Of a stretch of DNA of 64,000 bases, positions 35,386 through 43,504 are shown one piece after another. Where the stretch lies: the NCBI RefSeq assembly GCF_001701025.1, contig NZ_CP016793.1:6262001-6326000 (forward strand), in the 5' to 3' direction. The stretch is from Lentzea guizhouensis. GTDB taxonomy: Bacteria; Actinomycetota; Actinomycetes; Mycobacteriales; Pseudonocardiaceae. A model generated the notes under the pieces. It was not told the origin of the DNA. It saw only the letters and a list, made by a program, of their open reading frames with translations, and did no database searches. Both the position numbers and the translations under genes were made by a program. How positions within the stretch are numbered: position 1 is the first letter of the stretch; every line of letters begins with the position of its first letter.

Positions 35386-36303
35386 ATGCAACCGACCTTC
35401 CTCCCCGATCCCGTTGTGCGGCACAGAGGCCGGCTGGTCGCCTGGAGCGCGCTCGCCGGGTTCCTGCTCACGGTGATCTGGTCGGCGCCGTTCGTCGACC
35501 GCGTCATCGGCGACAACGTGGCGAACGCGATGCTCGGCCACGACGCGAAGGCGACGCCGTTGGACGGTGTGCTGGCGGGCATCGCCTTCGCGTTCGTCAC
35601 CGGGCTGGCCGGCTCCTTCACCGCCTGCAACATCGCGGTGTTCGGGGTCGTGACGCCACTGGTCGACCAAGGCAGGGCGAAACCGCGCTGGCGGGACTCG
35701 ATGCGCGCCCTGGGGTGGATCTGCGCCGGCGCGGTGGGCGTCTCGGCGTTGTACGGCGCGGTGGTCGCGATCGTGGGCACGTCGATGCCGCAGTTCGCGA
35801 CGACGGCGAGCGTCGCCGGGGTGCTGAGCCCGCGCCAGGTCCAGTCGATGGTCGTGTTCGGACTGATCGGCGTCGCGTTCACCTACCTCGGCCTGGCGGC
35901 GGTGCGGCTCGTGCCGGACCCGTTCGCGCGGATCCGGCGGCGGCATCCCGCGGTGCCGCTGGTCGTGATGGGCGTGCTGATCGGCGCGTTGCTGATCGGG
36001 CGGCCGTTCCCGCTGTTCCGGATGATGTTCCGGCACGCTGCGGAGAGCGGGAACGTGCTCTACGGGATGTCGGCGTTCGTGTTGCAGTCGCTGGGAAACC
36101 TGGTGATCGCGGGAGTCGTGTTCCTGGTGCTGGCGCACGGCACGGGCGGCCGCGTGCAGCGCTGGCTCGCCGCGAAACCCGGCCGCACCGAACGGATCAC
36201 GGCCTCCGCGTTCCTGGTCTTCGGCGTGTTCACGTTGCTGTACTGGGTCTTGCGGTCCCTCGGCAGGGCCGGGCTCATCTGGTACCCGGCCATCGGCTGG
36301 TGA
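35386..36303 (+). CDS. polytopic membrane protein of unknown function
   Basis: The 305-residue protein has about seven transmembrane segments. A short motif T-G-L-A-G-S-F-T-A-C-N-I-A-V-F with one Cys in helix two resembles the DsbD/CcdA type of redox membrane proteins, but the second Cys of that family is not evident. It follows the ABC1 kinase with a good GGAGAG ribosome site (30-bp gap), and is followed by a small membrane protein and a nitroreductase, so the group may be membrane-redox related. Confidence 0.6.
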   Translation: MQPTFLPDPVVRHRGRLVAWSALAGFLLTVIWSAPFVDRVIGDNVANAMLGHDAKATPLDGVLAGIAFAFVTGLAGSFTACNIAVFGVVTPLVDQGRAKPRWRDSMRALGWICAGAVGVSALYGAVVAIVGTSMPQFATTASVAGVLSPRQVQSMVVFGLIGVAFTYLGLAAVRLVPDPFARIRRRHPAVPLVVMGVLIGALLIGRPFPLFRMMFRHAAESGNVLYGMSAFVLQSLGNLVIAGVVFLVLAHGTGGRVQRWLAAKPGRTERITASAFLVFGVFTLLYWVLRSLGRAGLIWYPAIGW

Positions 36304-36311
36304 GGGCGGCG

Positions 36312-36539
36312 ATGAACACCCGCCGGGTGATCCAGGCCTGCACGGCGGTCGTCTTGGTCCCCCTGGCCGAACAGGTGCTGCGGGCCGGGCAGGTCCACCT
36401 CGTCCGCATCCCCGAGGAGCACGCGAACGGACTGCTCGCGATCGCGTTCCCCCAGCTGCTGGAGGTGGACTGGACGCACCACTGCCTCGCGCTCGTCGTG
36501 CTGGCCGGCCTGCTCGTGACGCACGGGCCGGCACGCTGA
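36312..36539 (+). CDS. small membrane protein
   Basis: 75 residues from the ATG at 36312, with GAGGG just upstream (a GTG at 36300 is an alternative). Two hydrophobic helices (V-I-Q-A-C-T-A-V-V-L-V-P-L and L-A-L-V-V-L-A-G-L-L-V). Between the polytopic membrane gene and the nitroreductase, overlapping the latter by one base. No family recognised. Confidence 0.5.
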   Translation: MNTRRVIQACTAVVLVPLAEQVLRAGQVHLVRIPEEHANGLLAIAFPQLLEVDWTHHCLALVVLAGLLVTHGPAR

Positions 36540-37068
36540 TGGCCGGGCCGGGGATCCCGCCGGAGGCGTGCACGCGCCTGTTCGAGGCGGCACGCTCGGC
36601 GGAGTCGGCGTGGAACCGGCAGCCGTGGCGCTTCGTCCTCGGCAGGCAGGCGGATCCGACCTACGAGACCCTGCTCGGCGCCCTGGCCGACGACAACCGC
36701 GTCAAGGCGGCGACGGCCGTGGCGCTGGTGCTCGCGACCGTGCGCACCACCGACGAGGCCGGCGAGCGGATGCGGGGCACCGAGTACGAGCTGGGCCTGG
36801 CGTGGGCGGCCTGACCGCCAGGGCCCGCGTGGAGGGCCTGCACGTGCGCCAGTACGGCGGCTTCGACCGCGCGGCCGTCCGCACGGCGCTGGCCGTACCG
36901 GACACGCACACGCTCGTCACGGTGGTCGGACTCCGGTGGGCGCGCCCCGGCCGCGCTCACCCGCCCGCGCGGATGTCGTTGTCCGACATCGTGTTCTCAG
37001 GCCGCTGGGGCATCCCAGCCGATCTCGCAACCGGGAAGAGACGCCTCTCCGCGGAATCACGATACTGA
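36539..37068 (+). CDS. nitroreductase-family protein (frame-broken near 36812)
   Basis: F-E-A-A-R-S-A-E-S-A-W-N-R-Q-P-W-R-F matches the FMN-binding start of the nitroreductase family, and Y-E-L-G-L-A-W-A-A the central helix. The frame of the ATG at 36539 ends at 36814. The family sequence continues in the next frame (L-T-A-R-A-R-V-E-G-L-H-V-R-Q, then H-T-L-V-T-V-V-G-L) to 37068. One extra C near 36812 would restore A-A-L-T-A-R. With it the protein has about 176 residues, close to the short family members. Confidence 0.65.
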
Positions 37069-37101
37069 AAACAGGATCTTGTTTCCGGAGAATGGCGTGC
37101 G

Positions 37102-37659
37102 ATGGACTTTCTGCAACTGGGCGGTCCCGTGGCGGCGGTGATCACCGCATTGTTGAGCTTTCTGGCGGCGCGGCGGATGATCAGGCACGAAAGGGTCAAG
37201 GAAGAGGAACGCCACGCCGAACAACAACGCGCGGAGGAACAGGTCCGGCAACGCGCGGCCGACAACCTGGTCGACCAGGCCAGGGCGGCGGTCGCGGCGG
37301 AACGCGACCAGTTGCTGGGCCGCTGGCAGCAGACCCTGGACGAGGCGAACGAGGAGAGGCGCCGGCTGGTCGAGGACCACCGGATGGAGATCGAGCGGGT
37401 GCGCCAGCAGGCGCGGTGGGAGGTGGACCGGGTGCGGCGGGAGTCGGCGATGATCGTGTCGCAGCTGCGGGCCCAGTTCGCGGAACGGATGGAGGAGCCT
37501 CGGCGGATCGACCAGGGACGCGGGCAGGAGTCGCGCCGGATCGACCAGGGACACGACCAGGGACACGACCAGGAACCGCGCCGGATCGACCAGGGACGCG
37601 GGCAGGAACCGCGCCGGACCGGTCCCAGGAGCGGGTGGGGGACCGGTGGGGAGGACTAG
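37102..37659 (+). CDS. membrane-anchored coiled-coil protein with C-terminal peptide repeats
   Basis: The 185-residue protein has one N-terminal transmembrane helix (V-A-A-V-I-T-A-L-L-S-F-L-A). A charged coiled coil rich in Glu, Arg and Gln spans about residues 25-130. The tail has repeats of R-R-I-D-Q-G-R-G-Q-E with a shortened G-H-D-Q insert. Resembles phage-shock or DUF-type spacer proteins only in shape. ATG at 37102 follows a relatively A+T-rich promoter stretch. Function unknown. Confidence 0.6.
   Translation: MDFLQLGGPVAAVITALLSFLAARRMIRHERVKEEERHAEQQRAEEQVRQRAADNLVDQARAAVAAERDQLLGRWQQTLDEANEERRRLVEDHRMEIERVRQQARWEVDRVRRESAMIVSQLRAQFAERMEEPRRIDQGRGQESRRIDQGHDQGHDQEPRRIDQGRGQEPRRTGPRSGWGTGGED
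37497..37618 (+). repeat. tandem repeats coding R-R-I-D-Q-G
   Basis: CGGATCGACCAGGGACRCG recurs at about 37503, 37539 and 37581, with an extra GGACACGACCA doublet at 37549-37570. The repeats are in frame in the coiled-coil protein tail. Recent expansion is likely given near-identity. Confidence 0.65.
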
Positions 37660-37741
37660 GAGCGGCGTGGAGCGCGGGCTGCGGACACCTTCCGCACTCG
37701 TCGGCCGCACCGCCAAGGCCGCCAATACGGTCGCGGGCCCG

Positions 37742-38323
37742 TCAGTCCGCCTCCTCCTCGCGGTCCATCCGGTCCAGGTCGGCCAGCACCGCGTCGATCG
37801 CCGTGATCTCCGCCGCGAAGTACGCCGAGCCCCACGTGGCCACCAGCGCCGGGTACGGCAGGCGCTGGTCCAGCTCGGTCCGCAGCTCGGTGAGCCCGGT
37901 GGTCTGCTCGACGGCCCAGTCGCGGTACTCGGTGAGCACCTCGCGCAGCCGGGCGTGGTCGGTCTGGTGGCCGAAGAACAGCCGCAGCGCCACCGAGTGC
38001 TTGAGCAGCGGCGGTCCGACGGGGGCGTGGTCGAGCCACTCGCGGAAGACCTTCAGGCCCGCCTCGGTGATGCGGTACAGACGCTTGTCCGGGCGGCTCT
38101 TCTGCTCCTCGACCTGCACCTCGACCAGGTCGTGCTGCAGCAGTCTGCGCAGCTCCAGGTAGATCTGGCTCTGCGCGGGGCTCCAGTAGAAGTAGCGCAT
38201 GTTCATGGCCCACTTGCGGAGGTCGTAGCCGGTGAGCTCCTGGCCGAACGACAGCAGGCCCAGCACCGCGTAGGCCGTGGCGGGCAGCGCCGGGTCCTGG
38301 CTGGGCACTTCTTCCTGCGCCAC
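37742..38323 (-). CDS. PadR-family transcriptional regulator
   Basis: The 193-residue protein has an N-terminal winged helix (A-Y-A-V-L-G-L-L-S-F-G-Q-E-L-T-G-Y-D-L-R-K, then Q-I-Y-L-E-L-R-R-L), the classical PadR pattern, and a C-terminal helical dimer domain. GTG at 38323 with AGGAGA at the right distance is preferred over the ATG further upstream. Convergent with the coiled-coil gene; next to a VOC gene that carries one of the TGACTAATAGTCA palindromes, so it is one candidate for the cognate repressor. Confidence 0.82.
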   Translation of the reverse strand: MAQEEVPSQDPALPATAYAVLGLLSFGQELTGYDLRKWAMNMRYFYWSPAQSQIYLELRRLLQHDLVEVQVEEQKSRPDKRLYRITEAGLKVFREWLDHAPVGPPLLKHSVALRLFFGHQTDHARLREVLTEYRDWAVEQTTGLTELRTELDQRLPYPALVATWGSAYFAAEITAIDAVLADLDRMDREEEAD

Positions 38324-38558
38324 GGTGTTTCTCCTGCGTCCTGACGTGCGGTGAACGACTTCCGGACAGTCTGCCATCCCGCCCTGTGTCCTAAGCGGAC
38401 GGCGGTGCGGCCGGCTGTGGCAGAGCGGGAGGCGGACGGGACGAACCAGACGCTTCGGTCGCGCCGGTGCCCGTCCGGCACCGCGTACCGGCGGCCGCGG
38501 TCACGTCGGCGACGGTCCACAACGGATCGTCATCGGGAAGGCCGGTGGCGGTGTGCGA

Positions 38559-38953
38559 TCACGTGGCGGCGTTCGGCCGGGACGGCTCCCAGAGCTCGAA
38601 CCAGTTGCCCTCCGGGTCGCACGCCCAGGCGAACCGCCCGTAGTCGTACTCCTCGACCTCGTCGCGGACGGGAGCCCCGCCGGAGCGCAGCCGCGCCAGC
38701 ACGGCGTCGAGGTCGCCGACCCGGAAGTTGATCATCACCTGCTGGGCGGGGTTGTGGAAGTACTCGGTGTCGGACGGGAAGGGTCCCCACACGGTCGGCC
38801 CGGCCTGCTGGTCCCACATCCGGGTCTCCTCGCCGGTGTCCTCGCCGTCGCCGGGGCTGAGCGGGATGCCGAGGTTGTCCCGGTACACCGGGCCTGCGCG
38901 CGCGGGTCCTTGGCGCGGAAGAAGACACCGCCGATGCCCTGGACGAGGTCCAT
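38559..38953 (-). CDS. VOC (glyoxalase/bleomycin-resistance) protein (frame-broken near 38887)
   Basis: Starts M-D-L-V-Q-G-I-G-G-V-F-F-R-A-K-D-P, nearly identical to the VOC gene at 48303. After about 20 residues the homology jumps to the next frame (Y-R-D-N-L-G-I-P-L). Adding one base in the GGT near 38887 restores R-W-Y-R-D-N. The remainder ends W-F-E-L-W-E-P-S, the metal-binding Glu strand. About 131 residues when restored. Operator palindrome upstream at 39002. May bind or modify the cluster product for self-protection. Confidence 0.75.
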
Positions 38954-39001
38954 GTCGTCTCCAGAGGGTCGTGACCGTCATGACCGAACAGCGCGATGAT
39001 A

Positions 39002-39014
39002 TGACAAATAGTCA
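39002..39014. promoter_or_regulatory. palindrome TGACAAATAGTCA upstream of the VOC gene
   Basis: One mismatch from TGACTAATAGTCA, in the larger inverted repeat ATGAC-AAATA-GTCAT (39001-39015), 48 bp before the VOC start on the minus strand. The A+T-rich island stands out locally. Confidence 0.65.
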
Positions 39015-39109
39015 TTACCTGTCGGGTGATGTTCGGGCAGAGGTGACCCCGGTGGCACGAGCGGACGCGATCCGCGCGCACGGGCCTGTCCCGTGCGCGC
39101 GGTACGGCT

Positions 39110-39622
39110 TCAGAACTTCAGGCCGAGCTGGGTCGCGACGGTCAGGAAGTCGTAGTACAGCGTGCCCTTGGCGATCTTCCCGTCCTGGAACTCGTAGAGC
39201 TCGCAGCTCAGGCCGCGGATCCGGTTGCCCGTCGGCGGGTGCTCGCCGCCGCCGGGCAGCGGGAACGGCGCGGTGTGCGTGCCCTCGTTGACCACCTCGG
39301 CGACGGCGAAGTCGCCCTTGACCACGAGCGACTGGATCGTCGTCCGCGCGTCGGGCAACGGGGCCCGGTTCGCCGCCTGCCGCTGCTTCCAGCCGGCGCG
39401 GCCGCGCACGACCTCGCCGGACGGCACGTCGAGGCCCTCGTAGTCCTCGGTGAGCAGCTCGCTCGCCGCGTCGAGGTCGTTCTCGTTGAACTTGTCGTAC
39501 AGCGCGCGCAGTGTCTCTTCGTTGCGGAGTTCGTTCGTCACGCCGGTTTCTCCGTCCCGGCCCGCGAGCAGGCCGTGCGTAAAATCGCCGAGCTTTCGTC
39601 CGAATGATTCGATGTCGCTCAT
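39110..39622 (-). CDS. SnoaL-like / NTF2-fold protein with conserved N-terminal helix
   Basis: The 170-residue protein begins M-S-D-I-E-S-F-G-R-K-L-G-D-F-T-H-G-L-L, aligning with the start of the SnoaL-like protein at 22895 (shared I, F-G-R, L, F, G-L-L). The SnoaL domain follows (L-R-A-L-Y-D-K-F-N-E-N-D-L-D-A-A-S-E-L-L-T-E-D-Y). GGGGAGA precedes the ATG. Cyclase, isomerase or ligand-binding role possible. Divergent from the VCBS lipoprotein gene. A far longer open frame exists upstream but is only a shadow of that gene. Confidence 0.78.
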   Translation of the reverse strand: MSDIESFGRKLGDFTHGLLAGRDGETGVTNELRNEETLRALYDKFNENDLDAASELLTEDYEGLDVPSGEVVRGRAGWKQRQAANRAPLPDARTTIQSLVVKGDFAVAEVVNEGTHTAPFPLPGGGEHPPTGNRIRGLSCELYEFQDGKIAKGTLYYDFLTVATQLGLKF

Positions 39623-39802
39623 CTCTCCCCGTTTCCAGGCAGGCTCACGACCCGTTCTACGGCGCACCGCGGGCGGTTTCTTCTCACAGTGTGCTGAATG
39701 TGCGGAGCAGTTCTCCGGAGTTATCGCAAGCCAGGAAAAGCCTGGTCCGCGACGCGCCGACAACACTGGGCCTCGCAGCTGATCGAGTGCGAGGAGAAGC
39801 AC

Positions 39803-41038
39803 ATGGGCGCCGGAACGCGCGTTTCCCGAAAAGTGGCGGTATCTCTGGTGGCGGTGGTGCTGGTCGCTGGCTGCACCACGAGGTCCGAGCAACCGAACTC
39901 CCCGCCGGGCGCCTCCTCGGAGACCCGGCCGACCGCGACCGCCCCGGTCGCGACCGTCCCGTCCGCGGGCACCCCGGCTCCCGTGCCGCCGCCCGCCACG
40001 CAGGCGTCGTTCGCGGCGGTCGCGACGTTCAAGGCAGGTGACGCGTCGGCGGACATCCTCGCCGCGGACCTCAACGGTGACGGCGCCCTGGACCTGGCGA
40101 CGCCCAACTACAACTCCAACGACGTCGCGGTGATGCTGGCCGACGGCGGCGGCGGGTACCAGGCACCGGTGATCCTCACCGCGGGGCGCACGCCCAACGG
40201 TCTCGCCGCCGGTGACTTCAACTCCGACGGGCACCAGGACCTGGTGGCCGCGAACCTCGGTTCCGACGACGTGTCGCTGTTGCTGGGCGATGGCACCGGG
40301 AAGTTCGGCGCGCCCACGGCCTTCCCGGCCGGCGATGGACCCGCCCGCGCCGTGGCGAGGGACCTCAACGGCGACGGCTTCCTCGACGTGGTCACGCCGA
40401 ACCTCAACGGCGACGACGTGACGGTGCTGCTCGGCGACGGCAAGGGCGGGTTCGCCGCACCGGGTCACCACCCGGCGGGCGACGGTGCGCTGCGGCTGTC
40501 CGTTGTGGACCTCGACGGGGACCGCAAGCTCGACCTCGCGGTGTCCAACTACAACTCGGGCGACATCACCGTGCTCAAGGGCGACGGCGGCGGCAGGTTC
40601 GGGCCTCCGACGGCCTACCCGGCGGGTGACACCTCGGCCGGCGCCGCGATCGCCGACTTCAACGACGACGGCTTCGCCGACATCGTGAGCGCCCTGTACG
40701 AGGTGGACCAGATCGCCGTGCTGTTCGGTGACGGCAAGGGCGGCTTCGGCGGACCTGTCGTGCTCGGCTCCGGCGAGCACCCCTCCGACACCGGTGTCGG
40801 CGACTTCAACGGCGACGGGTTCGCCGACATCGTGGCGCCGAACTTCGACTCCGACGACGTGAGCCTGCTGCACGGCGACGGCAAGGGCGGCTTCTCCGCC
40901 CCGGTGAGCGTCAAGGTCGGCAGCGGTGCGCCCGCGATCGTGGTCACCGACTTCAACGGTGACGGCAAGGCCGACTTCGCGACGGCGGACTCGCTCGCGG
41001 ACACGGTCTCGGTGCTCCTCAACACCACCGGCGGCTGA
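39803..41038 (+). CDS. secreted VCBS/FG-GAP-repeat lipoprotein
   Basis: The 411-residue protein has a signal peptide and lipobox L-V-A-G-C (lipidated Cys near residue 22) and a Pro/Thr-rich linker. About eight repeats of roughly 46 residues each carry D-x-N-x-D-G calcium loops and L-L-G-D-G-x-G-x-F-G-A-P turns, forming a calcium-bound seven- or eight-blade beta-propeller outside the membrane. Close paralogue at 52994. ATG at 39803 follows GAGGAGA. Could bind a ligand or protein at the cell surface; the role is not known. Confidence 0.85.
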   Translation: MGAGTRVSRKVAVSLVAVVLVAGCTTRSEQPNSPPGASSETRPTATAPVATVPSAGTPAPVPPPATQASFAAVATFKAGDASADILAADLNGDGALDLATPNYNSNDVAVMLADGGGGYQAPVILTAGRTPNGLAAGDFNSDGHQDLVAANLGSDDVSLLLGDGTGKFGAPTAFPAGDGPARAVARDLNGDGFLDVVTPNLNGDDVTVLLGDGKGGFAAPGHHPAGDGALRLSVVDLDGDRKLDLAVSNYNSGDITVLKGDGGGRFGPPTAYPAGDTSAGAAIADFNDDGFADIVSALYEVDQIAVLFGDGKGGFGGPVVLGSGEHPSDTGVGDFNGDGFADIVAPNFDSDDVSLLHGDGKGGFSAPVSVKVGSGAPAIVVTDFNGDGKADFATADSLADTVSVLLNTTGG

Positions 41039-41102
41039 CGCCGGCCAGGGCCCTCACGTCCCCCTCAGGGCCCTGGCCCGGCCGCGACCGCCGCGCCAGA
41101 GG

Positions 41103-41143
41103 GGATTCCCGGCCGAGGTGTCGTCACCCCCGGCCGGGAATCC
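41103..41143. terminator. bidirectional terminator
   Basis: Perfect 13-bp stem GGATTCCCGGCCG (41103-41115) with CGGCCGGGAATCC (41131-41143), 15-nt loop, between the convergent stops at 41038 and 41156. TCGTT follows on the plus strand. Confidence 0.75.
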
Positions 41144-41155
41144 TCGTTCGTCCGG

Positions 41156-41545
41156 TCACGACGACCAGAGGCCGACGTGGTTGCCGTCCGGGTCGCGGAT
41201 GATCGCGCACAATCCGTGGCCGCCGCCGATGTCCATGAGCGGGCGGTGCACCGCCGCTCCCGCGGAGAGGGCCAGCTCGACCGTCCGCGGGATGTCGTCC
41301 ACCTGCAGGTACAGCACGCTCGACGCGCGGCCGGCAGGCTCGTCCGGCGTGGCCGTGCGGGCGAGGCCGCCGCCCGCGCCCTCGCCGTTCGCCAGCGTGA
41401 TCACGAGGTAGCCGTCGAGGCTCTCGTCGGCGTCGCCGAGCGGGTCGAACGTCCACCCGAACACGGTGCCGTAGAACTCCGCCGCCTTGGTCACGTCGCG
41501 GACGTGGATCTCGAACCACGCCAGCGCGCCGCGGTGAGGGGACAT
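41156..41545 (-). CDS. VOC (glyoxalase-like) protein
   Basis: The 129-residue protein has two beta-alpha-beta-beta-beta modules: W-F-E-I-H-V-R-D-V-T-K-A-A-E-F-Y-G-T-V-F-G-W at the start and R-D-P-D-G-N-H-V-G-L-W at the end. This is the two-module pattern of actinobacterial VOC proteins seen in antibiotic clusters. Third VOC gene of the window, less similar to the other two. Divergent from the P450 gene. Confidence 0.82.
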   Translation of the reverse strand: MSPHRGALAWFEIHVRDVTKAAEFYGTVFGWTFDPLGDADESLDGYLVITLANGEGAGGGLARTATPDEPAGRASSVLYLQVDDIPRTVELALSAGAAVHRPLMDIGGGHGLCAIIRDPDGNHVGLWSS

Positions 41546-41620
41546 CGGGAACTCCGTTCAAGATCGCTACTTCCGGAGGACTGACATCGGAAGACAGCTA
41601 GATGGAAGAACGCCTTCGCG

Positions 41621-41650
41621 TTGACTCAGTATATGAAAAATAAGTAACCT
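41621..41650 (+). promoter_or_regulatory. candidate promoter of the P450 operon
   Basis: TTGACT (41621-41626), 18-bp A+T-rich spacer, TAACCT (41645-41650), 28 bp before the P450 ATG. The spacer ATATGAAAAATAA is the most A+T-rich stretch for kilobases. Confidence 0.45.
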
Positions 41651-41677
41651 TGGGTCCTCCGGACAGAGGAGTTCGCG

Positions 41678-42895
41678 ATGACCCAGCTCGCCGGACAACC
41701 GCTTCCGCTCGCGTGCTTCGACCCCTCGGCCCCCGAGGTCCAGCGCGATCCGTACCCGCACTACGACCGGCTCCTGCGCGAGGACCCGGTGCACCGCGGC
41801 GTGAACGGCATCTGGTTCGTCTCGCGCTACGACGACGTGCGCACGGTCCTGGGCGAGGACCGCCTGGTGCGGCAGGGGATCCGCGACTTCTGGTCGCAGC
41901 TCGTCGGGCCCGGCCCGCTCAGCGGAATCCTCAGCAGAACGGTGCTGTTCCAGGACGAACCCGACCACACCCGGCTGCGGACGCTGATCATGCCCGCCTT
42001 CGCACCTCGCGCCCTGCGCGCGCTGGAGGCCGAGATCGACCGGCTCGTCGCCGAGCTGGTCGGCCAGGACGCGGGCGAGCTCGACGTGATCAACGACGTG
42101 GCGTACCCGTTGGCACTGGGCGTGATCTCCACCGTGCTCGGCCTGCCCGCGCACGACCGGGACCGCCTGCGCGCGTGGTCGTTGCGCATCGGCCCCACCC
42201 TCGACCTCGCGGCCGGCCCCGCGGAGATCGCCGACGGCCAGGCGGCGATGGCCGAGCTGACCGGCTACCTCACGGACCTGGTCGACACCCGCCCGGCATC
42301 GGGAGATCTGCTCGGAATCCTGTGCGCGGACGGGGACACCAGCCGCGAGGAGATCATCGCGATGGTGGTCACGCTGATCTTCGCGGGCCACGAGACCGTC
42401 ACCAACCAGATCGGTAACGGCGTGCTGGCGCTCGCCGCCCACCCCGAACAGCTCGAGCTCCTGCGCTCGCGTCCCGGCCTCGTGCCCGGCGCAGTGGAGG
42501 AGATCCTCCGCTACGACTCGTCCGTGCAGTCCAACAGCAGGCAGCTCGCGGACGACCTGGAGCTCGGCGGGAAGACGTTGCGGCGCGGCGAGCTCGTGGT
42601 CGCGCTGATGGGCGCGGCCAACCGGGACCCCGCCCGCTACGCCGAACCCGGCCGGTTCGACGTCACCAGGACCGGCGTGCACCCGCTGTCGTTCGGCAGC
42701 GGCATGCGGCACTGCGTGGGCGCCGTCCTCGCCCGGCTCGAACTCGTCGCGGCGTTCCGCGCACTCGTACGGCTGCCCGGCTGGCGCCTGCCGACGGATC
42801 CCGACGCACTGCAGTACCAGCGCAGCACGATGTTCCGCGGCGTGCTGTCGCTCCCCCTCGCCCACGAGGCGCAGACCCCGAGGAGAACGCCATGA
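41678..42895 (+). CDS. cytochrome P450 (CYP105/107-like bacterial type)
   Basis: The 405-residue soluble P450 has the I-helix F-A-G-H-E-T-V-T, ExxR in E-E-I-L-R-Y and the heme loop F-G-S-G-M-R-H-C-V-G (Cys346). It would hydroxylate or couple an intermediate, using a ferredoxin and reductase encoded elsewhere. GAGGAG ribosome site before the ATG. Its stop overlaps the next gene (ATGA), which overlaps the region of the second ABC1 kinase, suggesting a three-gene operon. Confidence 0.92.
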   Translation: MTQLAGQPLPLACFDPSAPEVQRDPYPHYDRLLREDPVHRGVNGIWFVSRYDDVRTVLGEDRLVRQGIRDFWSQLVGPGPLSGILSRTVLFQDEPDHTRLRTLIMPAFAPRALRALEAEIDRLVAELVGQDAGELDVINDVAYPLALGVISTVLGLPAHDRDRLRAWSLRIGPTLDLAAGPAEIADGQAAMAELTGYLTDLVDTRPASGDLLGILCADGDTSREEIIAMVVTLIFAGHETVTNQIGNGVLALAAHPEQLELLRSRPGLVPGAVEEILRYDSSVQSNSRQLADDLELGGKTLRRGELVVALMGAANRDPARYAEPGRFDVTRTGVHPLSFGSGMRHCVGAVLARLELVAAFRALVRLPGWRLPTDPDALQYQRSTMFRGVLSLPLAHEAQTPRRTP

Positions 42896-43503
42896 CCACG
42901 ACCACGTCACCGGACCGCTCCGACCCGTTCGTCGTGCCGAACAGCCAGCACCACGTGGGGCTCAGCATCCGCGGCCAGCTGACCGTGCTCTTCTCCGACG
43001 GCGAGACGCTCGACTGCGCCGACGTCAAGGGCCTGAGCGCGGTGCGCAGCTCGCAGGAGGTCACCACCCTGCCCGACGGGCGGCCGCGCATCGCCGTGAC
43101 CCGCCTGATGACCCACTTCCACTCCAACGAGACGGGTCTGCTGATCCAGCAGAACCCCGCGCGCCCCAACCTCGGGATCCTCACCGGCCTGCGGGCGGGG
43201 GGCGTGGAGGCGCTGCTGCCCGCGGACGTCGTCTTCGAGCAGTACCTCGTCATCAGCCTGCGCGGGTCGCTGTACCTCAACCTCGACCCGCTCGTCATGG
43301 AGGCCAAGGGGATCACGACGTTCCCGCCGGTCGGCACCACGTTCCTGTCCCGCACGCCGACCACGTTCTACGACGTCGCCGAGCTGGACGGCGGCCTCTA
43401 CGCGACCTCGGCCGGAAGCGCGAAGCCCCGGCTCGCACTGGCGTCGACGAGCGTGTGCGGCAGCCACGTCACACACGAGATCGACCTGTCCTCCGACGAC
43501 TGA
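42892..43503 (+). CDS. conserved-looking protein of unknown function
   Basis: 203 residues, no signal peptide or membrane helix. Mostly beta by pattern: alternating hydrophobic stretches such as H-V-G-L-S-I-R-G-Q-L-T-V-L-F and Y-L-V-I-S-L-R-G-S-L-Y-L-N-L. No family recognised. Translationally coupled to the P450 (ATGA) and one base from the ABC1 kinase start, so likely working with them. Confidence 0.7.
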   Translation: MTTTTSPDRSDPFVVPNSQHHVGLSIRGQLTVLFSDGETLDCADVKGLSAVRSSQEVTTLPDGRPRIAVTRLMTHFHSNETGLLIQQNPARPNLGILTGLRAGGVEALLPADVVFEQYLVISLRGSLYLNLDPLVMEAKGITTFPPVGTTFLSRTPTTFYDVAELDGGLYATSAGSAKPRLALASTSVCGSHVTHEIDLSSDD

Positions 43504-43504
43504 C

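Noticed and set aside
39623..40873. Upstream extension of the SnoaL-like protein to 587 residues
   Set aside because: Antisense to the VCBS lipoprotein; the ATG at 39622 has a ribosome site and matches its paralogue's N-terminus.
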